Assembly: GCF_014529535.1 (NCBI RefSeq)
Contig: NW_023503555.1
Location: 4,092,001-4,156,000, forward strand
DNA from: Bradysia coprophila
Taxonomy: Eukaryota > Arthropoda > Insecta > Diptera > Sciaridae
DNA: 64,000 nucleotides
Direction: 5' to 3'
This document shows, one piece after another, positions 12,311 to 23,609 of this stretch. Under the pieces are notes generated by a model. That model saw only the letters and a program-made list of their open reading frames with translations, had not been told where the DNA came from and did no database searches. The stretch's first letter is position 1. Each line of letters begins with the position of its first letter. The position numbers were made by a program, and so were the translations under genes.

Positions 12311-13865
12311 TTAAACATGTCGTCGTTCCAATTTCACATTGATTCCGTTATGCGTTCGCAAAATCAATTCGGCCATTAAGTCGATCTCATCAGTTGTCTC
12401 AACGGAAATTATTTTGTAATTCCTGATGATCGAACTGAGCACGGATTTCTCTTCAAACATTGCAAACTTCTGACCGACACAGTTTCTCGGACCAGCTGAG
12501 AACGGCAGATAAGCGTATGGATGTCGCGATACGGTGTTCTCCGGTAGAAATCTATCCGGATCGAATTTCTCTGGATCAGGGAAGAATCTTGGATCACGAT
12601 GTAGGAAATAAATGGCAATTGTGACCATGGTTCCTTTGGGTAATGTATATTGATCCAACTGGACGTCTTCGCTTAATATCCTACCAACGAATGGTACCGA
12701 TGGGTAAAGTCTCAAAGTTTCTTTGATGACGCGTTCCAAATATTTCATTTCGCTTAAGTCATCGAGCGTAGCTGGTCGGTCCGATCCCTTAAAAATGTGA
12801 TCCAGTTCGTCGAAGACCGCTTGCTGTATGTCCGGATGTAGACCGAGTACGTAGAGTGTCCACGAAATTCCTGCTGCAGTGGTGTCGTGACCTTCAAAAA
12901 AATTCAAATTATTTATTGGAGGCACTTGAAGCGATGCTCTTTGTACCTTCAAACATGAACGTGTCAACCTCTTCACGAATATCATCATCGGTCAACAAAT
13001 TTTGATTTTCATTGGCGTCGAGAAGCAAATCTAGGAACGCCTGTCTTTTCTTGGGTGCAACTCCCTTCCGTTTATTTTCCTCTCTAGCTGCCTTTCTGTT
13101 CAATATCACGTCCTTTGTAAAATTGTGTAGGATGTCCAAACATTTCTTAAATTTCTTTCCACTGGTCGTATTCCGGTATATTATATCAGGTGCTAGATAT
13201 GGGCGCAGAATACGATGCATGATCAATTCGCTGATTTCGTAGACAGCATCCACATATTCATTTTGATGTTGTGTCTGGCAATCAATTTCTATTCCCATCG
13301 CAGACTCACTAATTATATCCAGAGCCGCTCGTGTCACAAACGTGTGAATGTTAATCGGAGCGTCAGTGTCAGCGTGATGGCTCAACCGTTCCACCAAAAT
13401 CTTGGATTTCTCCGCAAATACTTCACAAAAGCTTTCCAAAATGCTGAAGTGGAAAGTTGGCGTTATGATTTTGCGGTGTTTGTGCCACTTATCGCCGGTG
13501 CTGGTCAGTAATCCCTCACCTAACCAAAGTTTAATATAATTGTAAGAGAACGGTTTATCTAAATTCTTTCGCGAATTAATCACAGCCTCTGCATATTCTG
13601 CCTTCATTAACGTTACTTCTGGTATTAGTCCCATCCAAGATCTGGCAATGTACGGATCGATTTTGACTACATCTTTAAACACTTTAAACAGATCCTTCCT
13701 ATCTACTCCAAAAAATTCGTAAGTTGTGCCAATCAAAGGATAAGCCTTGGGCCCAGGTATTTTATCAATCACTTGGACAAGAGCCGCCCGTTTTCGGTAC
13801 CATTTTGTTAATGGTATTATGACCGAGTAAATAACAACCAACAGCGCAACTATTACTGCAATCAT
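12311..13865 (-). CDS. Cytochrome P450, CYP4 family
   Basis: Two exons, 12947-13865 and 12311-12891, separated by a 55-bp intron within the I-helix codons; 499 residues. An N-terminal membrane anchor (about residues 1-20) is followed by the proline hinge [12 protein letters not shown]. The I-helix carries the CYP4 signature [13 protein letters not shown], including the glutamate that can bind haem covalently in this family. ETLR (about residues 364-367) is the ExxR motif, and [12 protein letters not shown] carries the haem-ligand cysteine at about residue 444. All catalytic landmarks are intact. CYP4 enzymes are ER-bound monooxygenases acting on fatty acids, pheromones or xenobiotics; the substrate here is unknown. 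The start is the first ATG that gives the anchor. Confidence 0.95.
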
Positions 13866-14220
13866 GTCTTCATCACTTGTAATGGACAACTGAATTCGAA
13901 TATTTTCATTGAATTCATGACAATTTTCGGTAGTTCAGATTGAGCTTCAATCTCTGATAACGCAAGATAAGAATTGCGTAACACAGTTGGAATCATAGAC
14001 GAGGAATTTGTTTTTAGTTTTGTTGTTTTACTACCGTTTATGGAGGACAAATCAGCTTTCAGCTCATCCTCGGCGCAAAACCATATTTATTTATCGGCGT
14101 AATATCTTAACTGCATCACTGGACTTGTCTTTAAGAGCATCATTCCGTTAAAGCATTAGGAACACTTAGTCATCTGTTATCGACAACCACGACAAGAATA
14201 AGTGATAAGCTGTAGTGCTG

Positions 14221-14229
14221 CTTTATATA
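14221..14229 (-). promoter_or_regulatory. Candidate TATA box for the P450 gene
   Basis: TATATAAAG on the minus strand, about 355 bp upstream of the P450 start codon. It has the right orientation and a strong match. A transcription start about 30 bp downstream would give a long 5' UTR. No expression evidence. Confidence 0.35.
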
Positions 14230-14505
14230 GCTAAATCTATGTTAAAACTAAAGAAGTAATAGATTTTCTGTAGGGTTACATTAAGGAACAGTATCAAAAC
14301 AACAGAAGTAACAGATTCTTTAATTGTATATGCCGTGTCGGTTGCAAGAGGTTTATTAGGTGAACTGTGATTCATATGTTTTGTTTTCAACATTAGAAGA
14401 TAACAACAGATATTAGCAGTATTAGTAGGTCGAAGACCAAAGAGATAATTTGAGTAGAAATTGATTAGAAATTTGCTGTGTCATTTACAGCAATCATTAG
14501 ATTAC

Positions 14506-14568
14506 AGAGAAATGAGAAGTTGGTGCGCCTGTGGTGAGATAGAAGGAACATGTGAATGACAGTTGTCT
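14506..14568. repeat. Half copy of the palindrome at 52415-52599
   Basis: AGAGAAATGAGAAGTTGGTGCGCC through GAATGACAGTTG matches one arm of the palindrome at 52.4-52.6 kb. The second arm is missing, so this is a truncated copy. Confidence 0.55.
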
Positions 14569-14569
14569 C

Positions 14570-15515
14570 CTAAATACAAATTTGAACTGTTTCTAATTAG
14601 ATCTAATATTGCAAAGTCCATTTTAAACTAATGAAGTAAAAAATTTTGTATTTCTCTAAATTCTTTAAATTAACAGTAACAGACAGATAAAATAGCACAA
14701 TTGATATGGTGCAAAGTTGTAACATTCAAATAAAGCAACAAGATGCATGAGTTTTCAACAGGTGAATTGAAAGGCGCCTGTAGAAAATACTGTATATAAA
14801 AAACGTTGTTGACATCATACTACCGACCGTAATACATTTATGTTTGTCGATGGTTATTCTGTATGGATAAAATTGCTGGAAAATACTGAAACACATGCGT
14901 TTTGGTTGTGGTACAACATTTATTGAGTGTGTCGAATTTTTGTTTGGGTTTACTTTATAAGCCTATAGCTCATTGTTAACGCAAAATATTAAAAGTTAAT
15001 TATGCGAACATAATTGCCAACATCATAATAATGGGCTGGATGTTTACATATCGTTACATAGAAGAATGCATTATTATAACGAACGTGATTTGCAAACCCA
15101 AAGATATTCCAATTTTTATTAGTGTTCTGACTTCTGACGAGTGAGCATTCTTTCGAACGACCATAATAATTCACGGAGAAAACTTAATTACCACACTATC
15201 GCATTCTAACATAAAAATTGCCCTCTTTGTCGATGAGGTACCACAAAATGCAATTCTTGGTTCAGTTTCTGTTTTTCTGTGAATCGTTGACGAGTGTGCT
15301 GCATCGGGGTAGTGATGCGAATGTTGGGCGAATCTTAAAAATTTTATTTTTTTTATGTGAAGTTAAGTTGGATGGATTGCATTTAAGTTGTGAGTTTATC
15401 GGAATCCGTTATGCAATTTGACTGGAATGATCCGTTTTATAAGGGTAACATCAGGGTTAAATTTTACTAAAAATTCGTAATAATAAATTTGCAATATTCC
15501 AAAAGTGCTACTTAG
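14570..15515. other. Spacer upstream of the FP-domain gene
   Basis: No supported coding exon is seen. A first exon of the following gene should lie here or further upstream. The frame at 15234-15350 (MRYHKMQFLVQFLFF...) looks like a possible leader, but I could not find a donor with the phase needed to join it. Confidence 0.4.
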
Positions 15516-17613
15516 ATTCTCTGCTACTGATACATACAATAAGTGTCCCGCAAATAGTGTTTCGTGTCTATTTTGCAATAGCAAAAAATTAAATGTTTTG
15601 AGTGGAACACCATCGAAGGCTTCACATTTGCACATAGGATGCTATCCGCTCCGTACGACAGAAGAACAGAATGAACTGTTGGCCAAAGCCTACAATTGGG
15701 AACGCGGATTTGCAACTACAGACTCGGGTGGTATTTTATGTAAGTACTCTGTTGCTTAACCATTCATGGACGGTAGGCATAGAATTACGTATAGAATTGT
15801 CAAATCTATTACTTCTTTTGATTTAAGCATTTTCAAGAAAGTGCTAAAAAATATACTATTTCAATTGTTTTATCATACTTCTTGCTATGTAAAAAGGCCA
15901 CATTAATCAGAGTTTAGATTTTTTCGTCGCTACCGATAACAGATGATATCCGTTTGCAAAATTAAGGTTTTTTGATGCTAAAGAAACCCCCTTTTTAGCT
16001 AGAGGATATGGTCTCGACGCATCCAATCTGAAGTTATAAAAAGAAGAGTCAGTCTAAAAAGTTCATCCAACTAAAGATGAAAATACTCGTAAAATAATTT
16101 TCGTTTTTCTAAGACGTTAGGGTGGGTATACCAGTCTCCAGATATTTACCAATAGTCGTAAATTATGTTCTTTCATTGATAAACTTTCTTCTGAATGAAA
16201 GAACAATAGGTGTTCAATTCAACTATTGTAAAGTCTGGAGACTGGTGCCGTCATCATAGTCTCTGCCCCTTATATCTTATTGCTTTTACGAATTTTATTA
16301 TGCTTTACCGTGTTTCGTCACCAACAAAACCGATTTCTCGTTGTAGGTGAATTCATTTCCAAAGTAAATGACGATTTCCAAGAAGCCATAGAAAAGCTAG
16401 CAGTTCAAGCAAAAATAAAAATTTTGGCGGCTACGTCCCTATTAGAAACGAGTGTTCTTGACTCCTCAGGTAATTCATAATACGCTTGTGTGACCGACAT
16501 TTTACTGCTTTAAAATTTACTTTTGCTCTGAAAGTCTTCTAACTCATTTCTTCAAATTTCTTTGCCTTCAATAATGTGACTAACCTTACTGTTCTAATTA
16601 AGCTGAGAGGAGTGACCTGAATGACAATTCGATTATCATAGGTTCTTTCGGCTACTAACTAGTAGGTGTACCAGTACCAGTCGATGTAATTCATTTGATT
16701 TACGTGAAGTGACTGATGCATGAACAGTGGATGATGCTGAATCATGCTAGTCCAACTATTATCTTAATATACTTGTTCTAAGTCTCAATACTAGTCGTTG
16801 TTCGTCGATATATTTAACGTTCAACCAATTTCTTATTCAGCACTTAAACGGACACAATGTGAGAACCCGATGACTACGGTTCTTACCATCTTCCGCGACG
16901 CACAGGATAGGAAAGAGAGGAACAACAGCGTTACAGTGTTCGGCATACCAGGCGATCTACCGAAACGTGAAATCGATCAAATGTTCGATCGCATCTGTTC
17001 CGCTCTCCACATCAACTACAAGATCAGAGTAACGGCCGAAAAGATCAAGAACATGCTGATTTACAAGTTCTGCTGTCGTCGTCATCGCGATCATTTCTTT
17101 TACAATTTTCAAGAATTCAAATTGACTGGAAACTCCATTGGATTGCCTAGTAATGCAAATTTGTATTGTTTCGAGAATATGGCCAGTAAAATGTACAATC
17201 TGTCGCGGGAAATACACGACAAACATCAGCGGAAGGAAATTAAAAAGTATTTGAGGCATCAGGGTCTCATCTATGTGTGGTCGAACAATAGCAATGCTAG
17301 GCATCCGAAATTGTTTTATTTTATGGAGGAATTGCATGTGAGACGAGGCAATGTGATTCGATTGTTGAACAGCAAAATTTTGTTCAGCAAAATTGTTGAC
17401 AATTTTTTCCCGGAAGCTGTCGAATCTGTGGTTAATATGAGGCATTCCAAGTACATACAGAATTATTTGCGGCCAGAAATCTGTGTTAAGTACTATCCAA
17501 TCTCGTCTATTGTCGACTATCTGGATCAAGAGGACAGTCACAAAAGTGCATTGTATTCGAATATGTTTTCATTGTATTACAAATTTTTTGTGCCAGAAAG
17601 TTACATGACATAA
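15516..17613 (+). CDS. FP25K/L1-ORF1-like C-terminal domain protein, 5' end unresolved
   Basis: Three exons with matching phase: about 15516-15739, 16347-16469 and 16841-17613. The first has a CLFC...H..GC pattern that could be a zinc-binding knuckle, then a leucine-rich stretch. The second continues as FISKVNDDFQEAIEKLA, probably helical. The third carries the FP-type pattern: NSVTVFGIPGDLPKREID, a basic helix, a NLYCFENMAS strand, then GLIYVWSNNSNARHP. FP domains (named after baculovirus FP25K) also occur in insect retroelement ORF1 proteins and in host genes. Spliced structure with conserved phase and no adjacent reverse transcriptase suggests a host gene. The true start codon is not identified and the function is unknown. 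Confidence 0.65.
16131..16245. repeat. Hairpin in intron of the FP-domain gene
   Basis: CCAGTCTCCAGA at the left end is mirrored by TCTGGAGACTGG at the right end, with inner arms around GTTCTTTCATT and AATGAAAGAAC. It lies within the intron 15740-16346. Confidence 0.6.
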
Positions 17614-18956
17614 ATCGGAATAATTTCCCCATCCTTTGTTGAAAAGCACGTATTAGGTCGTTTATTAGGTACTGTATTTTTGCTGATATGTTTTTACAAC
17701 AATCCCTTTTCCATTTGTGGTGGTTATTGTTGTCTTACGTACATTTTTCAAAAGGATTTTTGTAAAAAGATAGTTGCCAGAATACAATACGAAACATCCT
17801 ACTGTAGACTCTCATCTCATCTACAAGTATCGATGCTTCTTACGTAAATGTGAGAAATTAACAATGAAAAATTCTAAAACATTAAAATGCAGTTGTTTCA
17901 TTAAGCGTTCTTACGTTTTTAAAAGGTACTCGAACTCGATGGACTCAATGATTTCCTTTAAATTTAATGTAGAGGAGAATTAGGGGTACAACTACCAAAT
18001 ACGAGCACTGGATATTCGAACGAACAAAAGAAAAGACAATGAAGACAAAGTGCCGAAGCAGACAGATGTTTTAACTCGTAGCTTCATGAAGGACTGAAAT
18101 AAGCAATATGTATGTGGGCTCTCGACTTACAGGTAACCAGTTTTATTTGTATTCGAGTGTACAATCTGATTATCAGCTGAATCAAACTTAGGCGGTTGGA
18201 TTGCCCTTTCCTGTATGTGCAAAAGTAATACTTCTGAAATATTTATCTACATAACAAGGTATAAAAGAATGTTAAGTAGAGGTTTTTTGTGAAGTTTGTT
18301 GATACGAGGCGAAGCCGAGCTCAATAAACACACGAAAAAGAGTCTTTTCATTCTTGTCCCCAGTTATGAAATGGATTTTACATGCTGAGAGCGTCGAAAG
18401 AGTGCTTGAAACATAAAAAGTACGTTTTTTGACGCATGTAGCATGCAAACAAATATTTAAGCCGTTCAGCAGCTTGTCCAGAGCATCTTCACTAGAGTAA
18501 ACAGTTCAGTTACGAGCCCTCTGGTTTTGTCGTAACTGGCAGGGTACTCGTAACTAACTTGTTTACGTTGATTTAACTAATATTCCCAAAATAGTTGCAG
18601 AAACATGACACGAATGCCAGGACTTTCCAACGAGTTGCTTCTTAATGAAGCGATACTTTGTTCTGATAACAATTAACACGAGGCAACAGTCTGACACTTT
18701 TGGAATGTGCACAAATGGTCTTCAGAGTATGAAATACACATCCTTTGGACCCAAAAACGTCTGCGGTGTCGCAGAAGCCGCTTCACAAAAAAAAAAATCA
18801 AAAATCAAAAAGTGAAATACGAATGGAGAACGAAATGTATTGGATAGATCAGCGTAGTTACTGATGTGTGGCAAACAATATTCATGCGAGCCTGTGAGCT
18901 AGTAATGACATGAATATTGTTGGCATTAGTGGTTAACGTTAAATGTGGAACATAAA
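17614..18956. other. Intergenic sequence, no gene seen
   Basis: Only short open frames without recognisable features. 18300-18350 resembles 8315-8350 in inverse orientation (GAGGCGAAGCCGAG and CTCGGCTTCGCCTC), a further dispersed repeat trace. Confidence 0.4.
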
Positions 18957-19086
18957 CATCTGAAATGACTTCATTTTTGCTCGTCTCGTTGGTCGAGTTG
19001 GATAGGCGCTGGATTTATAAACCAGAGGTTGCTAGTTCAAGCCCAGCTGTAGACAACATGAGCAAAAATGCTTTCACTTCAGATTT
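18957..19086 (+). repeat. tRNA-like core flanked by inverted repeats
   Basis: TGGTCGAGTTGG (18990-19001) matches a Pol III A box and AGTTCAAGCCC (19034-19044) resembles a B box at normal tRNA spacing. Between them CTGG and CCAG can form an anticodon stem around TTTATAA, which would place TAT in the anticodon position, but the closing pair is A-A. The acceptor stem cannot be built in standard form. Instead 25-bp imperfect inverted repeats (ATTTTTGCTC and GAGCAAAAAT plus flanks) surround the core. It is more likely a tRNA-derived element than a working tRNA gene. Confidence 0.5.
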
Positions 19087-19477
19087 TGATGTCTAGTATG
19101 TTTCACTTAATAACAAATAACCACTTCATGAGTCTCCACTACGTATTGTTAGTATAATATAGGTGGTAAGCATTGCCTGAGTAATTTTGGTCTTCTTTCG
19201 ATATTGTACTAAAGATAGGCAGTGAAGACCTTTGGAGTGGTTCCTCGAACTGCACCCTACACACCTGTCGCACTAATAGCTGTCATGTTCATCTTTTTAG
19301 ATTTTAGGGGCTGCAGAGGAATCACATTGAGTCATTGAGTCTAACAGTTTCGTACTAAGGACATCGAGTCATATTCAACGCACTATGCTACCATTTGTGC
19401 ACCAAAAACTGTGTTTCCTGGCCTGGTGTGGAACAAAAAGTCGACCTGTCTAATTAAAAACTCAAATTATGAATCAA

Positions 19478-20411
19478 CACGGTGGGGCTGAACGAACTTT
19501 AAATAAACATGTCGACTTCCATCTCGGTTCATTTCATAGCTGAGTTAGGGGAGGCGTGTACTATCCAACGGCACATGTTGAAGGCGCAACCGCTGAGCCG
19601 TTTCTGAGAACTAGGAATATCGTCGCCTGGCTCCGCGGAAGTTGATGGACCAGTGTTTGAAACTGAAATCGGTAGAGGGACAAATTCTAAGAACAACCAT
19701 GTAAAAATTATTGCTCTCGGTCATTTGGTCGCAGAGCAATAGAAGCGGAAAGTCGAAAATTCGACCTCTTCAAGGTTTTCAATGACCCTAAATTTGCTAG
19801 TAGCCCGACCTCGACGCAAAATCTTTATCATAAATAGTTCTTGCTGAGAATCATACATGGCATATTTGGTATTATTGGAAAGCTTAGACTTCAGGCTGAC
19901 TGTTACAAGGTATGGCGTGTTGACATATTCCAACCGGCAAGGTATGGGAGTAGCCAAAGTTCACCGAGGGTTGCAAAAAAGTGACTTTTCTGAAAATGTA
20001 CCAAAAGAGACCACTTTCAAAAAAAATTTATTGCCATTCTAAAGAGCACATTAACTTTGTCTAGAAACGCTATTAAAGTGCTGGATCGAGAACTTCGGCG
20101 AGGAGGCATCACCCCTTGAAGAGGTGGAATTTTCGACTTTCCGCTTCTATTGCTCTGCGACCAAATAACCGAGAGCAATCATTTTTACATGATTGTTCTT
20201 AGAATTTGTCCCTCTACCGATTTCAATTTCAAACACTGGTCCATCAACTTCCACGGAGCCAGGCGACGATATTCCTAGTTCTCAGAAACGGCTCAGCGGT
20301 TGCGCCTGCAACATGTGCCGTTGGATAGTACACGCCTCCCCTAACTCAGCTATGAAAAGAACCGAGATGGAAGTCGACATGTTTATTTAAAGTTCGTTCA
20401 GCCCCACCGTG
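19478..20411. mobile_element. Foldback element with about 300-bp inverted arms
   Basis: The left arm (19478-19775) is almost exactly reverse-complemented by the right arm (20113-20411); both ends read CACGGTGGGGCTGAACGAAC. TCAA sits directly outside each end (19474-19477 and 20412-20415), a possible 4-bp target duplication. The 340-bp centre has no domain. The open frames on both strands are arm artefacts. A diverged relative lies near 61425-61600. Confidence 0.7.
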
Positions 20412-20705
20412 TCAATCCTGGAATTATAAACCATCTATGCAGCCCTCAACCGTTAGCATGACAACTCACTTTAAGTTTGGTCGATTTTGAATTGTGCCAA
20501 TAAATATGCGCACTAACGAACGCACATCTACTACAACCTTCGCCCATTTTTATTCGCAAAAGCGACACGGAAAAACAACGATATGCGCCGCATTCAACTT
20601 TCTGACTTTGATCTGTCAAGTACACACACCGAAAAAGTATTGTTTATCGTGCTAAATCGAACGGAGTTTTTGCTGTTTAAGGCGTAAAATAAGTAAACAA
20701 AAATT

Positions 20706-21079
20706 ATGTCTGACCTCAAATCGGAAATTGATAGTGATGCCGAGCAACATTATTCGCTCAACAGTAACGTGGATCCGAAAAATATGCAGGAGTTAACCAT
20801 TTACGTGAGTTGATTTTGTATAGTTGTTGTTGTTGTTGACAATTTGTATCTATATTGTCGCTAGACTGATGGTAAATTAATCAGGAGAAAACACTTAACA
20901 AAATCGGTTTATTTCGTTTACAGGTGCAGAATCTCCTCCAAAACGTCCAAGACAAATTTCAATCAATGTCCGATCAAATCATCACCCGTATCGACGATAT
21001 GGGCAATCGAATAGACGATCTCGAGAAAAGTATTGCTGATCTAATGACTCAAGCTGGTGTTGAGGGTGCCGAAAAGTGA
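20706..21079 (+). CDS. HSBP1: Heat shock factor binding protein 1
   Basis: Two exons, 20706-20804 and 20924-21079, with a 119-bp intron (GTGAGT...TTACAG) that falls between codons; 84 residues. The second exon is a heptad-repeat helix: [19 protein letters not shown], then [18 protein letters not shown], then [10 protein letters not shown]. This is the conserved HSBP1 coiled-coil core. The acidic N-terminus with NMQELT is also typical. HSBP1 binds the trimerisation domain of heat shock factor and dampens its activity, and related proteins act in endosomal complex assembly. Length fits insect members. The gene was found from the raw sequence because each exon is short. Confidence 0.93.
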
Positions 21080-21354
21080 TGACTCAAACAAAGATGGAAT
21101 GCACAAACCGTAACAGTTTGATCATTTTTCGTAAATTATTTGAACGTATTTAATGAAACACCTGAGGAAAAATAATCATTTTTGTCATCATCAATTTACT
21201 ATATAAAAAAAACCAATCGAACCCACAGTGCACACACCAAATAACTCATGGATTTTTTTGTAAAAATGAAAAACCAAAATTATCCCCTGGTACAACTAAA
21301 TTACACGTATTGATTAGGGAACAAATTTTTTTTTGTGTTTACGATGTCGAAAAT

Positions 21355-21360
21355 AATAAA
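21355..21360 (+). terminator. Possible polyadenylation signal of HSBP1
   Basis: AATAAA about 275 bp after the stop codon, in an AT-rich 3' region. Reasonable as a 3' UTR end but not decisive. Confidence 0.35.
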
Positions 21361-21984
21361 ATTTAGATTTTAAACATGGAAATATGGACTTTGTCTTGTC
21401 GTTTCTTGTGGATCTCGTGTTTCAGCAACATTTGAATGAACCTTGGGAAAATTCCGTACCAACGATCGATTGAGAAAGATAATTTTGTAATAAGTAGAAT
21501 GCAAATGGTTTTTATGCTTTTATTGATCAAACAAATATTTCAGTGATATACCTGAAATAACACAGTTAACGACATGGTCTATTTTCGGTTAATCGATTTC
21601 CTCAATTTGCATGAATTTTGCTCGAATTTCCTCACAGATTTTCTTTGAAGGATTTTTTTAAAAATAATTTGGAGAGTCAAACGTTCTTGATAGAGGGAAA
21701 CGACATAAGTCAAGCCCACAGCTAAATCGTTCATTTCAAATATTTTCCCTTCAATTCTTAGCAACTCCCACGTCGCAACAGAACAATAACGTACAGCTAT
21801 TCCAACCTTCTTTCGGCGTAGAACATTATTCCAAGCAAGAAAGTTATTCTACGACTTATCTCTAAGATGCGCAGATTCTGTTTTTATAAAATTAATTTCG
21901 TCACAATAATAACCGCACTTTGTCAGCCGATCAAAACTTGACTGAGGCCGTTTGTAGTCGCGATAAGAGGTACTTTGGTCGAGC

Positions 21985-22270
21985 TTTCCGGTAGAATTAA
22001 GGTCAGGTAGAAACAGGTTTTACTTGAATCTGACCTGAGTTACCTGAAACCTGTTTTGAGCTGAATCTGTTGTATTCAATTCTGACCTGAACACCTGAAC
22101 TGACTTGAAACCTCATGATAATCATCAGGTTCGTTCTGTCAGGTCAGGTTTCAGATATAGCGGCAAGATTATGTGAAATTTTCAGTTTTAAATAAAAGAA
22201 ATTCAGGCCAGACCAGGTTTGTACTTATGAAATTATCTGGCCTTACTTCAATTTTCAGGTCGAGTTATTT
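21985..22270. repeat. Degenerate array of ACCTGA / TCAGGT motifs
   Basis: The hexamer TCAGGT or its complement ACCTGA recurs many times in both orientations (for example AGGTCAGGT, GACCTGAAC, CAGGTCAGG). The array can fold on itself. No gene is seen in 21360-22790. Confidence 0.5.
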
Positions 22271-22794
22271 TTACACCGATTTCGTACTTTGTTAGAACCT
22301 CGGTTAGAACTAAATGTTCGGTCACATTTTTCTGGGGAAAATAAAATTCTCAAAGATTCGAAAAGCGTACACTAAAACGTCTCACGTCTCAAAAGGCAAT
22401 TTCAAAAAGGATTCGATCAATAGAATGTCTTAGAACAGTGTCGAGTCGAAGATGTGGATCCACAACTTCGTACTTTTGTTAACGGCGACTGAAAGTTTCG
22501 AAGCTTCGACTAACTGATTTAAAAAATTGGTTAATTTCGGAGTCGAACAATTTTTTGCTTAGAATTCGAGTTAGAATTATGCTTTACTTTGATTAAAAAT
22601 AACTTGTCTGGATACCCTATTATGATTTGATGATCATAGTTTCAAGAATTCGATTAAAGAATTCTAAGGACGAATTGTTTCTGCCGTTATTGTGAAGCAA
22701 TAGTCTAATGTAGACGATCGTTTCTGGATTTTTAAGATCTTTTCGTCAACATTCTACGGTATAATTTTGGCCTTCGACAATCAATAATTTTCAA

Positions 22795-23005
22795 TAAAAA
22801 TCTAGAGAATTTGGAAAACGTCAGGATAAAGGAATTGGACCGAGACAAGTTGCTATTCTTCTTGCAATGCTCTTTCTCTCCCACTCTCTCTGGCACCGAA
22901 CTGCGAGAGATGGCATTGCCTGACTTCGTACTAACTTCAAGAAGAATTTCTAGTCTCGGTCCAGTTCATCTTTTCTGACGTTTTTAAAATTCTCTAGATT
23001 TTTAT
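22795..23005. repeat. Palindromic MITE-like element
   Basis: ATAAAAATCTAGAGAATTT is mirrored by AAATTCTCTAGATTTTTAT, and inner arms around ACGTCAG and CTGACGT continue with GGACCGAGAC and GTCTCGGTCC. Total 211 bp, non-coding. Confidence 0.65.
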
Positions 23006-23577
23006 GGGCAAATTATAAGGAACAAAAACTCGAGTAAAAATCCATAAATGACCTCATTTCAGACCCCGAATCATGAAATGGATTTTTGTTGCTCATGCTC
23101 TTAATAGACGTATAGCGAAATGTCGATGATAATTGAATCATTTATGAATCATTTCAATGAAATCGGAGAAATTGTTTGCTTATCAAAGCAATTGTTTTCC
23201 CATTGAAGCAATTGTTTCCTCTACTCTGTTTTCTAATAACGAGCCAATTTCTTAAAAAAACGAAAAATCCTCACCTCATTACGTCTAATATTCCGTGGAA
23301 GTCTGTTGGGATTTTCAGAATTGCATTGTCAATGTATTGCTGCTTGCGCTTCTTCGATTATGGCACTCGCACCAACTAACCCAACTCGGTCACTTTACAC
23401 AAAATTATAAGTGAACAGCAACTATAAATCCAGGTTCGGGGTATCATTTTTCCATTTTTTTGTCATCCTTGCTGTGCAATCTTCATTGAAATGGATGGGA
23501 TATTGGGACGAAAATGTATGCGAGATAGGGAGGAAATACCAAAAATCCGAATACAATCTGGACAGCCCCTCTGTCCT

Positions 23578-23583
23578 TTTATT
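23578..23583 (-). terminator. Polyadenylation signal of APC8
   Basis: AATAAA on the minus strand, 27 bp downstream of the APC8 stop codon at 23610. Confidence 0.55.
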
Positions 23584-23609
23584 TTGCCCAATTCATCTAC
23601 GAAACATCT

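Noticed and set aside
18979-19063. Functional tRNA-Ile (TAT)
   Set aside because: A standard acceptor stem cannot be built and the anticodon stem has a mismatch next to the loop.
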